Assembly: GCF_002120225.1 (NCBI RefSeq)
Contig: NZ_LAPZ01000005.1
Span: 248,001 to 312,000, forward strand
DNA length: 64,000 bases
Source: Tenacibaculum holothuriorum
Lineage (GTDB): Bacteria; Bacteroidota; Bacteroidia; Flavobacteriales; Flavobacteriaceae
Reading direction: 5' to 3'
In this document: positions 20,259 to 28,962 of the stretch, piece by piece
Numbering within the stretch: the first letter of the stretch is position 1
Layout: each line of letters opens with the position of its first letter
Translations under genes and position numbers: made by a program
Notes under the pieces: generated by a model
The model's input: only the letters and a program-made list of their open reading frames with translations
What the model was told of the DNA's origin: nothing
The model's database searches: none

Positions 20259-20834
20259 TTAGTGAATTAATGTTTGGGTTAATTCGTTTAATGTTTCTAC
20301 TTTTCGTTCAAAATTTCCTTTTATAGATTTTCGATAAGTATTTAAATTCTTTACCAAGTCGTCTATGGATTCTGGAATAACCTCTTCAAAAAATTGTCGT
20401 AATCGTTTTGCTGTTGTTGGCGATTTTCCATTGGTAGAAATAGCCACCTTTACATTTCCTTTGGTAACAATTCCTCCCATGTAAAAATCACAATATGATG
20501 GACTGTCAGCTACATTTACCAATTTGTTCTGAGCTCTACAATCATGGTACACTTGCATATTTACTTCAGGATTATCGGTAGTGGCAATAATAATGTGTTT
20601 TCCTTCTAAATAATCCTTATCATAAATACCATTTAACATGGTAGTATTTCCAGTTTTTGCTATGGCAATGGTTTTTTCTCGGTAAAAAGGAGCTACCATA
20701 GTGACCTTAGCATTAGGGCTAGATTTTAATAAAAATCGCAGCTTTTCTTCTGCTACAAATCCTCCTCCTACAATTAACACCTCTAGTTGTGCTACTTTTA
20801 AAAAAATAGGATATAAATTATTTCTTTCTTCCAT
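20259..20834 (-). CDS. cysG: Precorrin-2 dehydrogenase/sirohydrochlorin ferrochelatase (CysG N-terminal type)
   Basis: Second part of siroheme synthesis: oxidises precorrin-2 with NAD and inserts iron. 191 residues, equal to the CysG(N)/Met8/SirC domain. NAD-binding VLIVGGGFVAEEKLRFLL and the conserved FYMGGIVTKGNVKVAISTNGKSPT region are visible. 2 bp after cobA, with which it completes siroheme from uroporphyrinogen III for the sulfite reductase two genes up. Confidence 0.92.
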   Translation of the reverse strand: MEERNNLYPIFLKVAQLEVLIVGGGFVAEEKLRFLLKSSPNAKVTMVAPFYREKTIAIAKTGNTTMLNGIYDKDYLEGKHIIIATTDNPEVNMQVYHDCRAQNKLVNVADSPSYCDFYMGGIVTKGNVKVAISTNGKSPTTAKRLRQFFEEVIPESIDDLVKNLNTYRKSIKGNFERKVETLNELTQTLIH

Positions 20835-20836
20835 AG

Positions 20837-21604
20837 TTACACCACTGCTTTTATTTGTATTTCTTCTTGAATTCTTAGTATTTCGCTTCGATGTTTAACC
20901 ACTTCTCCTAACACAATAATTGCAGGATTACTTAACTTTAATTCATCAACTACTTCTTCAATAGTTTCCACAGTACCAACTCCAATTTTTTCTTGTGGAG
21001 TCGTTCCGTTTTGAATAATTGCAACTGGTAAATCGTGCTTATTTTGTTGTTTAAACAAAGTGATGATTTGCGACAGTTTTCCCATGCCCATTAAAATGAC
21101 CACAGTTGAATTTGACTGTGCTGCTAAGACAATATCATTAGAAAGTTGATGCTCTTTTGTAGTACCCGTAATTACCCAAAAACTTTCAGAATTACCTCTT
21201 TTAGTTAATGGAATATTTTGATACGCCGGTACAGCAAATGAAGATGAAATACCTGGAACCACAGCAACTTGCATTCCATGAGATGCTGCATATGTCATTT
21301 CTTCTGCTCCACGACCAAAAATAAAAGGATCACCTCCTTTTAATCGAACAATATGATGATGGCTCATCCCACGAGCAACAATTAATTCATTAATTTGCTC
21401 TTGTTGATAACGATAACAACCTCTGCGTTTTCCTACAAAAATTAACTCTGCCTTCGGTGAAATAAATTCTAAAATTTCTGGATTTACCAAAGCATCATAC
21501 AAGACAACATCGGCTTCTTTTAATACTTTAATGGCCTTTAATGTGATTAAATCTTTATCACCGGGACCTGCTCCTACTACTGTTAATTTTGATTGTACAT
21601 TCAT
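20837..21604 (-). CDS. cobA: Uroporphyrinogen-III C-methyltransferase
   Basis: SAM-dependent double methylation of uroporphyrinogen III to precorrin-2, the entry to siroheme. 255 residues. Signatures: VVGAGPGDKDLITLKA at the N-terminus, VVLYDALVNPEIL, and RLKGGDPFIFGRGAEE. In some bacteria it is fused to CysG(N); here the two are separate but coupled neighbours. No other cobalamin gene is present, so its product serves siroheme. Confidence 0.95.
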   Translation of the reverse strand: MNVQSKLTVVGAGPGDKDLITLKAIKVLKEADVVLYDALVNPEILEFISPKAELIFVGKRRGCYRYQQEQINELIVARGMSHHHIVRLKGGDPFIFGRGAEEMTYAASHGMQVAVVPGISSSFAVPAYQNIPLTKRGNSESFWVITGTTKEHQLSNDIVLAAQSNSTVVILMGMGKLSQIITLFKQQNKHDLPVAIIQNGTTPQEKIGVGTVETIEEVVDELKLSNPAIIVLGEVVKHRSEILRIQEEIQIKAVV

Positions 21605-21615
21605 CTTCCATACTT

Positions 21616-23718
21616 TTAACTTTCTACTGCTATTTTTCTATAGGCATCTGCCTTTTTATAAAATTCTGAAACTTGCTTATAGTATTGTTTTGCAAAAGCT
21701 TCAGTAGGTTCATTTTTATTGATTTGATAAATTATTTCTGAAAATGGTGATCCTAAGTCTAACTTACTTTCAGTAATAAAAATCTCATCGAAATTTTTAA
21801 TAATTCCTGCATGTGTATTGGTTTTTGCTCCTTCGGCTGTTAACAAGGCTTTAGCTGTATTTACAAATGCCGAATACGAATAATAAATACTATCTGACCA
21901 TTGTTTTTCTTTAATGGTAGTTGCTGCGTTTTCAATTTTCTCTTCGCTTTCAAACAATAACGTTGCTACCAAATCGATAACCACACCAGCACATTCACCA
22001 ATACCAATAGCTTTTACATATTTTTTATTATGACCCCAATCGATAAAATCGTCTTCATTTAAATTCTTTGTGTCTGACAAATCTTTTAATAAATCGTAAA
22101 AATATGTTTTTCCTAAACGATCATAATAGTTCAAAAAATCTTCTTGATTTTGTTGATTTTTCTCAAAATCGTTTAACAATCTGCGTAAGGTTTCTGGCCC
22201 TCTTTTACTAGGAACTTTGACTAATTTATCTGCAAAACGACCTTGTCCGTTTCCTAGAACTCCTCCACCTAATAAAATTTGTAATGCTGGTGCAACAAGA
22301 TTTCCTGATTTAATCGACATTCCCTGAAAACCAATATGTGCCATATTGTGTTGCCCACAAGCATTCATACAGCCACTTATTTTAATGGTTAACTCTTTAA
22401 CATTTGCATACTGCGGATATTCAGTTTTTAATACTCGTTCTAGCTCAACTGCAATTCCTGTACTGCTTGAAATTCCTAGATTACAAGTATCTGTTCCAGG
22501 GCAAGCTGTAATATCAACCAAACTATTATAACCACTTTCGGCAAAACCTAATTTTTCTAGTTCAGTGTAGAAAAACGATAACAATTCTTCTCGTACATGA
22601 CGGATTAAAATATTTTGACGCAATGTAAATCGTAATTCATTGGCTCCGTATTTTTTGATTAAATCAGCCAATTTTCGAGCTTTGTCTGTATAAAAATCTC
22701 CTAGATGAACCTTGATTCCTATTGCGAATAATCCTTCTTGTTTTTGAGCAATCACATTAGTAGATTTCCACAATTCATATTCCTTTTTATTTGGAATTTC
22801 AACCTTTGGAATTTCAGAAGATTCAAACTCAATTTCATTCTCAAACTCTGAAGTATTTATCGGATGATTTTGATACGCCAACGCTCTTTTTTCATTTTCA
22901 ACTAGAGTTAAAAACTCATCTAATCCTAAGTCTTTTACTAGAAATTTTAAACGTGCTTTTGCTCTCTTACTACGTTCTCCATATCTATCGAATACTCGTA
23001 ATACTCCTTCAATAGTAGGAATTAACAAGTCGGTTTCTAAAAACTCATACATTACATCGGCATGCCTTGGTTGCGAACCTAAACCACCTGCTAATAAAAC
23101 TTTGAATCCTTTTATAGTTTTACCTTCAACATTTTTTGTTTTAGCGATAAAACCTAAATCGTGCATAAAGCTTAACGCTGAATCTTTATCAGTCGCTGAA
23201 AAAGAAATTTTAAACTTCCTTCCCATTTCTTGACATATAGGACTTCTTAAGAAAAACTGAAAAGTTGCATGTGCATACGGAGTTACATCAAATGGTTCGT
23301 TTTTATCGATCCCAGCAGTTTCAGAAGCTGTTACATTTCGAACCGCATTTCCGCAGGCTTCACGAAGTGTAATATCATCTTTTTCTAATTGTGCCCATAA
23401 CTCTGGAGTTCTATCTAAACTTACATGATGAATTTGGATGTCTTGTCGAGTAGTTATATGCAATCTACCACGAGAATATTCATCTGAAACATTGGCTATT
23501 CTATGCAACTGTTCGCTAGTAACTTTTCCGTACGGAAGTTTAATACGAATCATTTGTACGCCTAATTGACGTTGACCATAAACTCCGCGCGCTAGACGCA
23601 AACTTCTAAAACGTTCTTCGTCTATTTGACCTTCTTTAAAAAGTCTTATTTTTTTCTCTAGTTCTAAAATATCTTTTTCTACAACCGGATTTTCTATTTC
23701 GCTTCTAAAACTTTGCAT
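21616..23718 (-). CDS. Siroheme sulfite reductase with C-terminal HEPN domain
   Basis: Ferredoxin-type sulfite reductase: six-electron reduction of sulfite to sulfide. 700 residues. The nitrite/sulfite reductase half-domains repeat (YSRGRLHITTRQDIQIHHV; later ELRFTLRQNILIRHV). The 4Fe-4S/siroheme cysteines are in ACPGTDTC (about 405-411) and SGCMNACGQHN (about 448-452). After roughly residue 560 it carries an extra helical domain with the HEPN pattern (QWSDSIYYSYSAFVNTAKAL) that standard enzymes of about 560-600 residues lack. The HEPN RNase motif R-x4-6-H is not seen. Nitrite as substrate cannot be excluded, but the cys context favours sulfite. Confidence 0.9.
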   Translation of the reverse strand: MQSFRSEIENPVVEKDILELEKKIRLFKEGQIDEERFRSLRLARGVYGQRQLGVQMIRIKLPYGKVTSEQLHRIANVSDEYSRGRLHITTRQDIQIHHVSLDRTPELWAQLEKDDITLREACGNAVRNVTASETAGIDKNEPFDVTPYAHATFQFFLRSPICQEMGRKFKISFSATDKDSALSFMHDLGFIAKTKNVEGKTIKGFKVLLAGGLGSQPRHADVMYEFLETDLLIPTIEGVLRVFDRYGERSKRAKARLKFLVKDLGLDEFLTLVENEKRALAYQNHPINTSEFENEIEFESSEIPKVEIPNKKEYELWKSTNVIAQKQEGLFAIGIKVHLGDFYTDKARKLADLIKKYGANELRFTLRQNILIRHVREELLSFFYTELEKLGFAESGYNSLVDITACPGTDTCNLGISSSTGIAVELERVLKTEYPQYANVKELTIKISGCMNACGQHNMAHIGFQGMSIKSGNLVAPALQILLGGGVLGNGQGRFADKLVKVPSKRGPETLRRLLNDFEKNQQNQEDFLNYYDRLGKTYFYDLLKDLSDTKNLNEDDFIDWGHNKKYVKAIGIGECAGVVIDLVATLLFESEEKIENAATTIKEKQWSDSIYYSYSAFVNTAKALLTAEGAKTNTHAGIIKNFDEIFITESKLDLGSPFSEIIYQINKNEPTEAFAKQYYKQVSEFYKKADAYRKIAVES

Positions 23719-23730
23719 GATTTTTCTTTT

Positions 23731-24075
23731 TTAGTTGTGTAAAAACGCTTGTTTTTCTAATAGTTGTTGTTCTGTTTCAACTACGTCTTCATCTGGAATA
23801 CAACAATCAACAGGGCAAACTGCTGCACATTGAGGTTCTTCATGAAAACCTTTACATTCTGTACATTTATCGGGAACAATGAAATAATATTCATCAGAAA
23901 TTGGTTCTTGCTCTTCATCAGCATTCAACTTTTTACCTTGAAAATTTACAGTTCCTTTTAAATTAGTTCCTTGAGCATACGTCCAATCTTCTGCACCTTC
24001 GTAAATAGCTGTATTTGGGCATTCTGGTTCGCATGCACCACAGTTAATGCATTCATCTGTTATAATAATTGCCAT
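23731..24075 (-). CDS. 4Fe-4S dicluster ferredoxin
   Basis: 114-residue ferredoxin with two cluster motifs: [12 protein letters not shown] at residue 8 and a second, unusual one, [18 protein letters not shown] near residue 73, whose cysteine spacing is stretched as in the Alvin-type (long loop) ferredoxins. An acidic linker of about 45 residues lies between. Low-potential electron carrier; its place 12 bp upstream of the sulfite reductase suggests it can feed that enzyme, alongside the 2Fe-2S protein. Confidence 0.9.
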   Translation of the reverse strand: MAIIITDECINCGACEPECPNTAIYEGAEDWTYAQGTNLKGTVNFQGKKLNADEEQEPISDEYYFIVPDKCTECKGFHEEPQCAAVCPVDCCIPDEDVVETEQQLLEKQAFLHN

Positions 24076-24087
24076 GATTCTTTTGTT

Positions 24088-25335
24088 TTAGTTTATGAAT
24101 CCAACTCCAGAAGTATTGTTCGTTTTTGGATTGATGAGAATAAAAGCTCCGTTCGACTTATTTTCGGCATACGTGTCTATAAACAAAGGCTTGCTCAGTT
24201 TAAGTTGCACCTTTCCTATTTCATTTAATGATAGTTGTGATGGTTGCTCTTCTTCCCCCGAAAAATCGGTATGAATTAAGGCATCTAAACCTGTAATTTT
24301 TACTTGAGCATCGTTTACTCCATGCTTTACATAATACTTGTCGGATGTTTTAAGAGGTTCTTTATCCATCCAACAAATAGTAGCATCTAACTGCTTTACA
24401 ACTTGTGGTTCTTCTCCTTTTTTCACTAACATATCACCACGACTTAGGTTTACATCGTTTTCTAATGTTACAGTAATTGCACTTCCGGGTGTTGCTTCTT
24501 GAAAAGATTCTTGAAAAAACTCAATACTTTTTACTTTTGATTGTGTTGCCGATGGAAGCACGGTAACTTCATCACCAACTGCTAAACTACCTCCGTATAA
24601 CTTTCCTGCATACCCTCGATAATCGTGATGATTTTCGGTTTTAGGTCTGATAACTGTTTGAATTGGAAACCTTGTTTTGAATTCCTCTACTGTCGATTCA
24701 ATTTCAATATTTTCTAAATATTCTAACAAACTTTTTCCTTGGTACCAAGAAATATTTGTTGACGTATTTACTACGTTATCTCCTTGTAATGCAGAAATTG
24801 GAATAAATGTTAATTGCTGATCTTTAAATCCGCTTTTTTCAGCTAAATATTCTATTTCTCCTTTAATTTGGTTGAATTTTTCTTCTGAATAATCTACCAA
24901 ATCCATCTTATTTACCGCAACTATAACCTCTTTAACTCGTAATAAATTATTGATAAAAAAATGACGATAGGTTTGTTCTACCACTCCATTTCGAGCATCT
25001 ACTAAAATGATTGAAGCTTGCGAATTAGACGCGCCAGTAACCATATTACGTGTATACTCTATATGCCCAGGAGTATCGGCAATAATAAAACTGGTTTTTG
25101 GGGTTGAAAAATATATGTGTGCTACGTCAATCGTTATTCCTTGTTCTCTTTCAGCTACTAATCCGTCGGTTGCTAATGAAAAATCTAGATAATCGAATCC
25201 GCGTTGTGCGCTTTTCTCTTCAATTGCTTGTAATTTATCTTCAGTTAATGAATTAGTATCATATAAAATACGTCCTATTAAAGTGCTTTTACCATCATCT
25301 ACACTACCTGCTGTTGCTATTTTTAATACGTTCAT
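24088..25335 (-). CDS. cysN: Sulfate adenylyltransferase GTPase subunit
   Basis: EF-Tu-like GTPase that drives APS formation with CysD. I start at the ATG 25335 (415 residues), where MNVLKIATAGSVDDGKST begins; the longer frame runs into the repeat element at 25341. G1 loop AGSVDDGKST, G2/G3 region REQGITIDVAH and DTPGH, and NKMD are all present. No APS kinase (CysC) domain is fused to its C-terminus. About 100 bp with a palindromic repeat separates it from cysD, unusually long for this operon. Confidence 0.95.
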   Translation of the reverse strand: MNVLKIATAGSVDDGKSTLIGRILYDTNSLTEDKLQAIEEKSAQRGFDYLDFSLATDGLVAEREQGITIDVAHIYFSTPKTSFIIADTPGHIEYTRNMVTGASNSQASIILVDARNGVVEQTYRHFFINNLLRVKEVIVAVNKMDLVDYSEEKFNQIKGEIEYLAEKSGFKDQQLTFIPISALQGDNVVNTSTNISWYQGKSLLEYLENIEIESTVEEFKTRFPIQTVIRPKTENHHDYRGYAGKLYGGSLAVGDEVTVLPSATQSKVKSIEFFQESFQEATPGSAITVTLENDVNLSRGDMLVKKGEEPQVVKQLDATICWMDKEPLKTSDKYYVKHGVNDAQVKITGLDALIHTDFSGEEEQPSQLSLNEIGKVQLKLSKPLFIDTYAENKSNGAFILINPKTNNTSGVGFIN

Positions 25336-25340
25336 AAGCC

Positions 25341-25374
25341 TCTCCCCACCCCTCTCCAAAGGAGAGGGATTTTT
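25341..25374. repeat. REP-like C/G-rich palindrome between cysD and cysN
   Basis: CCCTCTCC (25350-25357), AAA, GGAGAGGG (25361-25368), preceded by TCTCCCCAC and followed by a T-run. Its GC-rich composition stands out in this AT-rich DNA. I recall closely similar palindromes as dispersed intergenic repeats in flavobacterial genomes, but only one copy is in this window, so that cannot be shown here. Confidence 0.65.
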
Positions 25375-25436
25375 GCACGGGTTATATTTATAATTTTTGT
25401 TCGATGTTTTTTGTGATTCCTTTTTAAGTAATAAGA

Positions 25437-26342
25437 CTAAAAATATCCTTGTTGTTTGCGTTTTTCCATAGCTGCTTCTGATCGTTTATCATCAATTCTA
25501 GCGCCTCTTTCTGAAATGGTTGATTCTCTAATTTCATCTACCACTGTATCAATATCTACCGCATTTGATAGTACTGCTGCAGTACAACTCATATCTCCAA
25601 CGGTTCTAAATCTTACAGTACGTTCTTCAATTTTTTCATCTTCTTCTCGGTACACCACCTCATCATTAGCAGACCAAATAAGCCCGTCTCTTACAAAGGT
25701 TTTTCTTTTATGAGCAAAATAGATGGATGGAATTTCGATGTTCTCTTTTTGAATGTAGGACCAAACATCTAATTCTGTCCAGTTTGAAATTGGAAATACA
25801 CGAACGTTTTGCCCTAAATCAATTCGACCGTTTAACATATCGAATAATTCTGGTCGTTGATTTTTTTCATCCCACTGCCCAAAATCATCACGAACCGAAA
25901 AAATTCGTTCTTTAGCTCTTGCTTTTTCTTCGTCTCTTCTAGCACCTCCAATACAAGCGTCAAAACCAAACTCTTCAATAGCATCTAACAAGGTTTCTGT
26001 TTGTAACATATTTCTGCTAGCATACTTACCTGATTCTTCTTTTACTTTACCAGCATCGATATTATCTTGTACGCTTCTTACAATTAATTCTACTCCTAAT
26101 TCTTCAACTAACTTATCTCTAAAAGCAATAGTTTCAGAAAAATTATGACCTGTATCTATATGCATTAACGGAAACGGAATTTTTGAAGGATAGAATGCCT
26201 TTTGCGCCAAACGTACCAGTGTTATGCTATCTTTTCCTCCTGAAAATAACAGCACTGGTTTTTCAAATTGAGAAACCACTTCTCTTAAAATAAATATGGC
26301 TTCACTTTCTAAGGTTCCTACTCTAATTATATTCGTGTTCAT
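25437..26342 (-). CDS. cysD: Sulfate adenylyltransferase catalytic subunit
   Basis: PP-loop ATP pyrophosphatase that forms adenylylsulfate (APS). Start set at ATG 26342 (301 residues; MNTNIIRVGTLESEAI); the longer frame would run into cysH. Motifs: LLFSGGKDSITLVRLA (PP loop), HIDTGHNFSE, and the C-terminal GDMSCTAAV with REST(I/T)SERGAR. It pairs with CysN downstream and follows cysH by about 11 bp. Confidence 0.96.
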   Translation of the reverse strand: MNTNIIRVGTLESEAIFILREVVSQFEKPVLLFSGGKDSITLVRLAQKAFYPSKIPFPLMHIDTGHNFSETIAFRDKLVEELGVELIVRSVQDNIDAGKVKEESGKYASRNMLQTETLLDAIEEFGFDACIGGARRDEEKARAKERIFSVRDDFGQWDEKNQRPELFDMLNGRIDLGQNVRVFPISNWTELDVWSYIQKENIEIPSIYFAHKRKTFVRDGLIWSANDEVVYREEDEKIEERTVRFRTVGDMSCTAAVLSNAVDIDTVVDEIRESTISERGARIDDKRSEAAMEKRKQQGYF

Positions 26343-26353
26343 AATTGCATTTT

Positions 26354-26962
26354 TTAAATATGTAAACCACATTCTCTGTTACTTTCTACTTTTGTAGGAT
26401 CAAAATATTTGAACTCATTTGGTAAATTATGTTCCTCTAAATACTGATCTAATTGTTCGTCTGACCAATGATAAAACGGACTTACTTTTAACACTCCATC
26501 TTTATTTTTAGAAACTATATCTATACTATCTCTAAAAGCAGTTTGTCCTTTACGTAAATTGGTAAACCAAACATCTGGTTGATGAATATTTATGGCTCTT
26601 TTAAAAGGTTCTAATTTTACTTGCTCAGTAAAAACGGCATGTTTTGGATCATCAACAGTTGGTAAGCCTAATAATATATTTCTATGAGCTACCGTTTGTT
26701 TAGGCACAAACAAATCGATGGTTAAATTTAATTGATCAATTACACTTTCTGCATGCTGATATGTTTGGGGGGTATTATATCCTGTATCACACCAAATCAC
26801 ATTAATTGTTGGTTCTTCTTTAGTCACCACATGTAATATTGCTGCTTCATAAGGTCTAAAGTTTGTAGTAATAACTGGTTTGGTAGCCATTGTTAATGCC
26901 CAACGAATAATTTCTTGAGGTGATTTCAGCCTCAACTCTTCATTTATTTTTTCTAAATCCAT
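26354..26962 (-). CDS. cysH: Phosphoadenylyl/adenylyl-sulfate reductase
   Basis: Reduces activated sulfate to sulfite. I choose the ATG at 26962 (202 residues, MDLEKINEELRLKSPQE), because the upstream frame overlaps the preceding gene. Substrate-binding TTNFRPYEAAIL, VIWCDTGYNTPQTY and the C-terminal catalytic ECGLHI are present. The paired cysteines (CC...CxxC) of Fe-S-containing APS reductases are missing: only two Cys occur. By the usual rule that predicts PAPS as substrate, yet no APS kinase gene is in the cluster, so the substrate is open. Confidence 0.92.
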   Translation of the reverse strand: MDLEKINEELRLKSPQEIIRWALTMATKPVITTNFRPYEAAILHVVTKEEPTINVIWCDTGYNTPQTYQHAESVIDQLNLTIDLFVPKQTVAHRNILLGLPTVDDPKHAVFTEQVKLEPFKRAINIHQPDVWFTNLRKGQTAFRDSIDIVSKNKDGVLKVSPFYHWSDEQLDQYLEEHNLPNEFKYFDPTKVESNRECGLHI

Positions 26963-26973
26963 GTTCTGTACAC

Positions 26974-27228
26974 TTATTTTCTGCCCCATTTTATACTGTT
27001 CCATACTCTTTCATGAAAAAAATACAATAGCATTTTTGTTATTAATTCAATAGCTCCTATAGAAAAAGCTGTTTTTACTTGCCCTGTAATTATCCATGAA
27101 ATTAAGATGGTGTCTATAGTTCCTATTACTCTCCAACTAATAGATTTTACAACGCTTCTAATAGATTTTTCAGAATCTTTATCTGCCTTAAAATTTGTTT
27201 TATTTTCTAATACTTGTTCTACAATCAT
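26974..27228 (-). CDS. DUF2061 small membrane protein
   Basis: 84 residues. After a hydrophilic N-terminus of about 25 residues it shows the DUF2061 pattern: SISWRVIGTIDTILISWIITG, then IELITKMLLYFFHERVW. Two membrane-embedded helices are likely. Function unknown; the family often sits in cys clusters, and a link to sulfate activation has been proposed from such neighbourhoods. Here it is the first gene of the cysH-cysD-cysN run, 11 bp before cysH, directly behind a well-formed promoter with a palindrome. Confidence 0.88.
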   Translation of the reverse strand: MIVEQVLENKTNFKADKDSEKSIRSVVKSISWRVIGTIDTILISWIITGQVKTAFSIGAIELITKMLLYFFHERVWNSIKWGRK

Positions 27229-27275
27229 TTTTAAAACTCCATTACCCTATCGGAATACTAGGTTATTTGAACGTG

Positions 27276-27306
27276 CAAATGTATAACTATCTTTCAATTA
27301 TGAAAG
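27276..27306 (-). promoter_or_regulatory. Promoter and palindromic operator for the cys operon
   Basis: On the minus strand TACATTTG (27276-27283) is a perfect -7 box, with TTTC 18 nt upstream as the -33. The -33 and spacer lie inside the palindrome CTTTCAATTATGAAAG (27291-27306; 6 bp arms, 4 bp centre). A repressor bound there would block RNA polymerase. The Rrf2 regulator encoded 44 bp further upstream is the obvious candidate. Confidence 0.65.
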
Positions 27307-27349
27307 TTTTTTCTAAAAAATTAACAATTCGGTAATGCTTGTTCTATTT

Positions 27350-27757
27350 TTAAACTAGATCAGCTAAGGTATTATTACGGAGTACTTGTAAGGTATTATC
27401 ACGAACTTGAATCATTAAACGATGTACTGAACAAGCATCCTCATCTGGACAATCGTCACACTTTTCGTAAAAATTTAAGCTAACACATGGTAGCATCGCT
27501 ATAGGTCCTTCGAGAGTTCTAATAACATCAGTCATTTTAATTTCTGAAGGTTCTTTAAGCATATAATAGCCACCACCTTTACCCTTTTTTGCTCCTAAAA
27601 ACCCTGCTTTTCTTAAGGTAAGTAGTATGCTTTCTAAAAACTTATGCGAAATATTTTCGCTATCGGAAATTGTAGCAATTTGTACTTTTTCTCCTTTAGG
27701 CTGTTTTGCTATAAAAGCCAAAGCCTTTAATCCGTATTTAGTTTTCTTTGAAAGCAT
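27350..27757 (-). CDS. Rrf2-family transcriptional regulator
   Basis: 135 residues from the ATG at 27757 (MLSKKTKYGLKALA), where the Rrf2 winged-helix N-terminus begins; the frame opens five codons earlier. HTH with the KKGKGGGYYMLK wing, then a cysteine-rich segment (PCVSLNFYEKCDDCPDEDAC) that could hold an Fe-S cluster as in IscR/NsrR. In Bacillus the Rrf2 protein CymR represses cysteine genes. Its place between metZ and the cysHDN operon suggests a sulfur or redox sensor for this cluster. Target inferred. Confidence 0.9.
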   Translation of the reverse strand: MLSKKTKYGLKALAFIAKQPKGEKVQIATISDSENISHKFLESILLTLRKAGFLGAKKGKGGGYYMLKEPSEIKMTDVIRTLEGPIAMLPCVSLNFYEKCDDCPDEDACSVHRLMIQVRDNTLQVLRNNTLADLV

Positions 27758-27761
27758 ACTA

Positions 27762-27792
27762 CAAAAATACATTTTTATTCTCCAATCATCAA
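27762..27792 (-). promoter_or_regulatory. Promoter for the Rrf2 gene
   Basis: Minus strand TATTTTTG (27762-27769) with TTG at 27790-27792 gives TTG-N20-TATTTTTG. Transcription should begin within a few bases of the ATG at 27757, which suggests a leaderless or nearly leaderless message. The -33 overlaps the metZ stop codon. Confidence 0.5.
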
Positions 27793-28952
27793 TCCAACGC
27801 TTGCTTTAAGTCACTAATTATATCTTCTATATTTTCAAGCCCTACCGAACACCTTACTAATCCGTCAGTTATACCAACTTCTAAACGTTCTTTTTCACTC
27901 AATTTACTGTGTGTTGTTGAGGCTGGATGTGTAACAATAGTTCTTGTATCTCCTAAATTTGCTGATAATGAGCACATTTTAATTTTATTTAAAAATGATC
28001 TTCCTTGTTCAATTCCACCAATAACTTCAAAAGCTACAATATTTCCACCAAGTTTCATTTGCCTTTTTGCTATTTCATACTGAGGATGTGACTTTAAAAA
28101 AGGGTATTTTACTAGTTTTACTTTAGCATGATTTTCTAAAAACTGTGCTAATTTCAATGCATTTTCACAATGTTTTTCTACCCGAATTGCCAAAGTTTCT
28201 AAACTCTTGGATAACACCCAAGCGTTAAATGGTGACATTGCTGGACCTGTATTTCTTGAAAACAAGTAAATTTCTCGAACTAAATCTTCTTTACCAACCA
28301 CTACACCTCCCAAAACACGACCTTGACCATCTATTAATTTTGTTGCTGAATGAATCACTAAATCGGCTCCAAACTTTATAGGGTTTTGTAAATATGGTGT
28401 TGCAAAGCAATTATCAATCACCAATAGTAAATTATGCTTTTTTGCAATCTTCCCTAATCGCTCTAAATCTAAAATATCTACTGCTGGATTCGTTGGTGTT
28501 TCTGCATATAAAATCTTAGTATTTGGTTGAATTAACTGTTCAATTCTTTCAACTTCATTAATTTTAAAATAACTGGTTTCTATATTCCACTTCGGAAAAT
28601 ATTTAGTGAATAAGCTGTGTGTAGAACCAAAAACTGAACGACAAGCTACTATATGATCTCCTGAATTTAATAAAGCTGCAAAACTAGAAAATACTGCTGC
28701 CATACCTGTTGCAAAAGCATAACCAGCTTCTGCTCCTTCCATCTGAACAATTTTATTTACAAACTCTGTTGTATTGGGATTTGAAAATCTGCTATATAAA
28801 TTCTTACTTTTTTCTTCTGCAAAAGAGGCTCTCATATCTTCAGCATCATCAAAAACAAAACTCGATGTTAAATATAAAGGTGTAGAATGTTCAGAAAATT
28901 GTGAACGTTCAGATTGTGTTCGTATTGCTAATGTTTCAAAAGGTGTACTCAT
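27789..28952 (-). CDS. metZ: O-acetylhomoserine/O-succinylhomoserine sulfhydrylase-type PLP enzyme
   Basis: Cys/Met metabolism PLP family, 387 residues. The PLP lysine is in VIHSATKLIDGQGRVLGG; YSRFSNPNTTEF and TGMAAV contact the cofactor phosphate. It resembles the MetZ group that adds sulfide directly to the activated homoserine. With MetX immediately upstream (10 bp) and a sulfide-producing pathway downstream, direct sulfhydrylation to homocysteine is the simplest reading. Cystathionine gamma-synthase (MetB) cannot be ruled out, but no cystathionine beta-lyase gene is seen here. Confidence 0.88.
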   Translation of the reverse strand: MSTPFETLAIRTQSERSQFSEHSTPLYLTSSFVFDDAEDMRASFAEEKSKNLYSRFSNPNTTEFVNKIVQMEGAEAGYAFATGMAAVFSSFAALLNSGDHIVACRSVFGSTHSLFTKYFPKWNIETSYFKINEVERIEQLIQPNTKILYAETPTNPAVDILDLERLGKIAKKHNLLLVIDNCFATPYLQNPIKFGADLVIHSATKLIDGQGRVLGGVVVGKEDLVREIYLFSRNTGPAMSPFNAWVLSKSLETLAIRVEKHCENALKLAQFLENHAKVKLVKYPFLKSHPQYEIAKRQMKLGGNIVAFEVIGGIEQGRSFLNKIKMCSLSANLGDTRTIVTHPASTTHSKLSEKERLEVGITDGLVRCSVGLENIEDIISDLKQALD

Positions 28953-28962
28953 TATTTATTTC

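Noticed and set aside
25341..25374. Ordinary terminator between cysD and cysN
   Set aside because: Although it has a hairpin and Ts, it lies between two subunit genes that must be co-expressed, and its composition matches a dispersed repeat better.
26963..27004. Longer cysH start
   Set aside because: It would overlap the DUF2061 gene by about 30 bp; the ATG at 26962 gives the normal N-terminus and an 11 bp gap.
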